From JAHJDO01 sp964437505 (lineage in GTDB: Bacteria > JAHJDO01), in the NCBI GenBank assembly GCA_964437505.1, contig CAYTGU010000017.1, positions 1 to 27,247 of the forward strand: a stretch of DNA of 27,247 bases, read 5' to 3'. Shown here one piece after another: positions 24,821-27,247 of this stretch; the stretch's first letter is position 1, and the number at the start of each line of letters is the position of its first letter. A program made the translations under genes and the position numbers. The notes beneath the pieces were generated by a model. The model was not told where the DNA came from. It did no database searches and saw only the letters and a list, made by a program, of their open reading frames with translations.

Positions 24821-25984
24821 TTACTCGGGCAAAACTACATCTTTAAAAAGTATGCCTTTAAGTTCCCTTTCTTTAAGAACTAGTTTAGATATCTTTCTTT
24901 TTGATAATGGGATAACATATTTTTCAATTATTGTATTATTTGTCTCTCCTGGGGATGTTTTGGTGGTATAATAGTTCGCTGTGTATTCGTTTCCTTTTTT
25001 ATCGTAAGCAAATAACTCATATTCTTTATTCTTGGCTTTTGGGAAAGAGAGAATAACTTCTGTCTTTCTAAAAAACTTTCTTCTGCATGATGAAATAACG
25101 TAATCTCCTTTTATGCCAGACTCATTAAAAGTAATTATGTGGTTATAAGTTCCGTATGTATAAAAAACTAATAAATCAATTTTCCCTGAATCAGGAATAT
25201 TTTTTATATCAATACACCCTTTTATTGCAGACTTTTCTTTATAGTATGCCCCAACTGTTATAGAAAAAGTTCTTTTATAAAGACCTCCATAAGCTATTAC
25301 TTTTTTGTTTTTATCTAAAGCACGAATCCCGCAGAGCCCAAAATTTCGTATGTTTTTTGGGTACCCTTCTGGCTTAAAAAATAATTCATAGAAAAGGCCT
25401 GGATAACTCCCTATGCCTTCAGTTAGTACTAAGCTGAACTGGTTTAAAATGTCTTTTTGGTTTTCTAATTTTTCACCTGATGGTAAAAAAAGCACTCTCT
25501 TTATCTCTTTTTTGGGCTTTTCATAAGAAGACATTCGTAAAGTTCCTCTCTGTTTTGAAATAGCAACTAATTTTAGCTCCATATCATCATCTATTTTAAA
25601 GGAATACCCATCAGCAATTACATACTTAGGTTCATTGATCGCTTTAACGAAGTCACCAATACTTTGAATCTTACTTATTTCTTTATCGAATGTCTTCTTT
25701 AATTTACTAGCAATTTCTTTTGCTTTATCATGGTTTCCAATCTTTTCGTAACATAATCCCATTCTATAAAGAGCCTTAGCTGTAATTTTTCTGTCTTTCA
25801 CTGCTTTATCAACTATCTTCTCATAAACCCCTATCGCTCCCTCATAATCTCCCTTTGCTGTCTCTAAATACAATCCGTTCTGATAAAGCACTTCTGGTGA
25901 TTTTTCAGGTTCTGCTGCAAAACCAGTTCCCAATCCCGCAACCAATATGATTGCCACTATCCAGCTTCCTACTCTTTTTCCCAT
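24821..25984 (-). CDS. Exported TPR-containing protein of unknown function
   Basis: The 387-residue protein has a signal peptide (residues 1-24, cleaved near GFAAEP). An N-terminal TPR-like region at about 30-110 follows (YQNGLYLETAKGDYEGAIG, then ALYRMGLCYEKIGNHDKAKE). The remaining about 270 residues are mostly beta-strand and not recognised. The N-terminal pattern 'GLYLETAKGDYEGAI' is common in exported TPR proteins of uncultivated bacteria. A very strong GGAGGAGGAATC ribosome site precedes the ATG, and its promoter holds three phased TTGACA hexamers. It probably acts outside the membrane. It could be part of the stimulus for, or a target of, the nearby two-component system. Both are inferred from proximity. 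Confidence 0.7.
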   Translation of the reverse strand: MGKRVGSWIVAIILVAGLGTGFAAEPEKSPEVLYQNGLYLETAKGDYEGAIGVYEKIVDKAVKDRKITAKALYRMGLCYEKIGNHDKAKEIASKLKKTFDKEISKIQSIGDFVKAINEPKYVIADGYSFKIDDDMELKLVAISKQRGTLRMSSYEKPKKEIKRVLFLPSGEKLENQKDILNQFSLVLTEGIGSYPGLFYELFFKPEGYPKNIRNFGLCGIRALDKNKKVIAYGGLYKRTFSITVGAYYKEKSAIKGCIDIKNIPDSGKIDLLVFYTYGTYNHIITFNESGIKGDYVISSCRRKFFRKTEVILSFPKAKNKEYELFAYDKKGNEYTANYYTTKTSPGETNNTIIEKYVIPLSKRKISKLVLKERELKGILFKDVVLPE

Positions 25985-26008
25985 GATTCCTCCTCCTTTT
26001 TTGTACTC

Positions 26009-26014
26009 ATATTA
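26009..26014 (-). promoter_or_regulatory. Candidate -10 box of the exported TPR gene
   Basis: TAATAT lies 24 bases before the ATG. It is 20 bases from the nearest TTGACA, longer than the usual 17. This fits a promoter whose -35 is replaced or helped by an activator bound to the TTGACA array. Confidence 0.45.
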
Positions 26015-26034
26015 GCATGTTCAAAAACACGAGT

Positions 26035-26062
26035 TGTCAAGGAGATGTCAAGAAATTGTCAA
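26035..26062 (-). promoter_or_regulatory. Three phased TTGACA hexamers, candidate PhoB/PhoP-type binding array
   Basis: On the minus strand the perfect hexamer TTGACA occurs at 26062-26057, 26051-26046 and 26040-26035. Each is separated by exactly five bases, so the period is 11 bp. Tandem hexamers with five-base spacers are how PhoP and PhoB-type regulators bind (PhoP boxes resemble TTAACA-N5-TTAACA). The array lies upstream of the exported TPR gene, and an OmpR-family regulator is encoded about 3.4 kb away. One of the hexamers could also serve as a plain -35 element. Confidence 0.6.
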
Positions 26063-26075
26063 AAATTACGCAAAA

Positions 26076-26513
26076 TTATTTCTGTTGTTTTAATATCCTG
26101 ATGAAATCGGTAGGTTTTATTATCTTTATGCCTTGGTATTCTTCAAATTTGAGAAGATGTTTATCCCCTGAGATAATATATTCTGCATTTCCCTGAACAG
26201 CACAATGAATAAAGCTATCGTCAGAAGGGTCTTCTTTTATAATGAGAGGGCCATCTACATCCTGTTCCAGAACAGCATTTATGGATATAGCAATAAATAA
26301 ATCCTTGATATCCTTGTCTGAAATATGCGCCTTTCGGAAAAATCCTTTGATATTTGGATAATCCAATACGCGTTTTAATTCGTCTAAGATAGCGAATGAT
26401 ATTACCAAAGTAATTTCGCCGGATTTCCAAGCTTGCAATATCCTGCCACAGGAACTGTTTTTATTAGCTAAACCACTTACAAATACATTGGTGTCAATTA
26501 CAACCTTAAGCAT
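26076..26513 (-). CDS. PIN-domain toxin (VapC/PIN_3-like)
   Basis: This 145-residue PIN ribonuclease opens VVIDTNVFVSGL (D7). E45 (LDELKRVL), EDPSDDSFIHCAV (D98/D99) and ISGDKHLL (D117) are the acidic residues expected of a PIN active site. It fits the TIGR00305-like PIN subgroup, which is associated with antitoxins. It starts in the overlap TAATG with the antitoxin stop, a strong translational-coupling pattern. It is probably a translation-inhibiting RNase neutralised by the protein encoded upstream. Confidence 0.9.
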   Translation of the reverse strand: MLKVVIDTNVFVSGLANKNSSCGRILQAWKSGEITLVISFAILDELKRVLDYPNIKGFFRKAHISDKDIKDLFIAISINAVLEQDVDGPLIIKEDPSDDSFIHCAVQGNAEYIISGDKHLLKFEEYQGIKIIKPTDFIRILKQQK

Positions 26514-26776
26514 TACTCTGCTCTTACGGCTTTAATGGCATTTTCTATATCTTTTTTCGGTAGTTTTATGCCTTTCGTTTTCCCCCATATACGATCCAGC
26601 ACTTTAAAACTTCCTTGCTTTATTTGTTTCAGCGCTTTGAACTCACTTAAGGGAATAAGTGCTGCTATTGGTTTGCCAGCTCTCTCAATTATGAACTCAT
26701 CTCCACGATAAAAAGAGCTGTCCAAACACGCGCCCAGATTTACCCTTACTTTTAAGGCATTTATTGTTTTTTCCAT
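26513..26776 (-). CDS. Phd/YefM-family antitoxin
   Basis: This 87-residue small protein has the Phd/YefM N-terminal DNA-binding fold. It begins EKTINALKVRVNLGACLD, continues FIIERAGKPIAALIPLSEF, and has a C-terminal part that should wrap the toxin. A strong AAAGGGGAAAG site precedes the ATG. It is the first gene of the pair and overlaps the toxin by one base, the typical order. It would bind the promoter and repress the pair together with the toxin. Confidence 0.88.
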   Translation of the reverse strand: MEKTINALKVRVNLGACLDSSFYRGDEFIIERAGKPIAALIPLSEFKALKQIKQGSFKVLDRIWGKTKGIKLPKKDIENAIKAVRAE

Positions 26777-26806
26777 TCTTTCCCCTTTCTGGTAGTATAA
26801 TTGTAT

Positions 26807-26821
26807 TAACTATATCAGTTA
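26807..26821. promoter_or_regulatory. Palindrome overlapping the antitoxin promoter, candidate operator
   Basis: TAACT at 26807-26811 and AGTTA at 26817-26821 form 5-bp arms around five central bases. It overlaps the candidate -10 of the toxin-antitoxin promoter. This is the usual place for autorepression by an antitoxin. Confidence 0.5.
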
Positions 26822-26847
26822 TATATGTTTTGTCTTATATATGTCAA
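26818..26847 (-). promoter_or_regulatory. Toxin-antitoxin promoter
   Basis: TTGACA (26847-26842) and TATAAC (26823-26818) are separated by 18 bases, a near-consensus promoter. It is about 40 bases from the antitoxin start. Confidence 0.65.
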
Positions 26848-26861
26848 GGGGAAAAATGAGA

Positions 26862-27247
26862 TTAATCTCTATTTCGGACAGAGTTCAATGCTGCATCTAT
26901 CGTGTGCAGGGAAAGAATTAAATACTCAATACGTGAAGCACCGAATTCATCCAGACGCTCTGCGCAATCCTTGAGAATAACCGCAAAAGTCTTTCCAAAA
27001 TCTTCCACAGGTAAATTGTTAATCACACTTTTTAACAATGCCACTGCACGCTGTAAGTCATTTTCCGCAAAAGCTTCTGCGCAGTCATCAAACACCGTCA
27101 AGGAGTTACCGCCATCCATATGAAGCTTCTTTATCCTCTTCTTTAAGGAAAGCATGGCTTGCGAGGAAGCAGTCCCTATTTCCGAACGTGGTCGACGCCA
27201 AAGCCGAACAAAGTAATGCTCATTTCCAACAATACGCGCCAATGCAA
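26862..27247 (-). CDS. Unrecognised protein, C-terminal part (open to the window edge)
   Basis: The reading frame runs to the right end, so the true start may lie outside; a TTG at 27242 is the only start in view and gives 126 residues. The segment has helical, charged stretches (SLKKRIKKLHMDGGNSL, then NDLQRAVALLKSVINNLP and CAERLDEFGASRIEYLI). No domain is recognised. It lies 85 bases upstream of the antitoxin gene and does not look like part of that unit. Codon use looks somewhat more GC-rich than its neighbours by eye. I would not assign a function. Confidence 0.5.
   Translation of the reverse strand, partial: ALARIVGNEHYFVRLWRRPRSEIGTASSQAMLSLKKRIKKLHMDGGNSLTVFDDCAEAFAENDLQRAVALLKSVINNLPVEDFGKTFAVILKDCAERLDEFGASRIEYLILSLHTIDAALNSVRNRD

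Noticed and set aside
26842..26847. A two-hexamer array (TTGACA-N5-AAGACA) at the toxin-antitoxin promoter as another PhoB-type site
   Set aside because: The second hexamer matches only four of six positions and TTGACA is already explained as a -35 box.

Overview
The window is bacterial, AT-rich by eye, and almost every gene lies on the minus strand, so transcription runs from high to low coordinates. The organism cannot be named from the sequence alone. A large SRP RNA with an Alu domain next to dnaX-ybaB-recR is an order also known from Bacillus. The sugar genes (GH38, ceramidase-like, URO-D-like, Gfo/Idh, DegT, LacI) are a mixture I associate with uncultivated anaerobic lineages such as the PVC group or Omnitrophota. 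That placement is a low-confidence inference.

Layout, left to right. (1) 1-2965 is a housekeeping block read as SRP RNA > dnaX > ybaB > recR > probable cvpA. dnaX carries an A8 run followed at once by a stop in the -1 frame, just where a short gamma subunit would end. (2) 3157-17236 is a tightly packed, apparently single operon of about 14 kb. It starts with a LacI-family regulator whose strong promoter is flanked by two AAACGTTT palindromes. The order is DegT aminotransferase, Gfo/Idh oxidoreductase, xylose-isomerase-like protein, a 30-codon mini-gene, fucose-isomerase-like protein, ceramidase-like protein, URO-D/MtaA-like protein, a broken GH38 gene, a GDPD-like protein, a DMT transporter and a full-length GH38 enzyme. 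(3) 17352-21933 is alaS > ruvX > a membrane GT-C/TPR protein. (4) 21973-24732 is a two-component system whose sensor kinase is split into two frames at an A7 run. (5) 24821-26776 is an exported TPR protein with three 11-bp-phased TTGACA hexamers in its promoter, followed by a PIN/Phd toxin-antitoxin pair. (6) At the right edge is an unrecognised partial ORF.

How the genes may work together. The region 2 operon looks like a sugar-derivative catabolic unit: GH38 enzyme(s) release a sugar, a DMT protein may carry the product, and two isomerases, an NAD-dependent oxidoreductase and a PLP aminotransferase rework it under LacI control. No sugar kinase, PTS or ABC transporter lies in the unit. Two members are reduced to remnants. 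One is an MttB-like N-terminus of 30 codons. The other is a GH38 N-terminal half fused to a duplicated copy of the ceramidase-like C-terminal tail. Both point to past deletions inside the operon.

There is no tRNA, rRNA, CRISPR array or insertion sequence that I can see, and no gene-free stretch above 300 bases apart from the one holding the SRP RNA.
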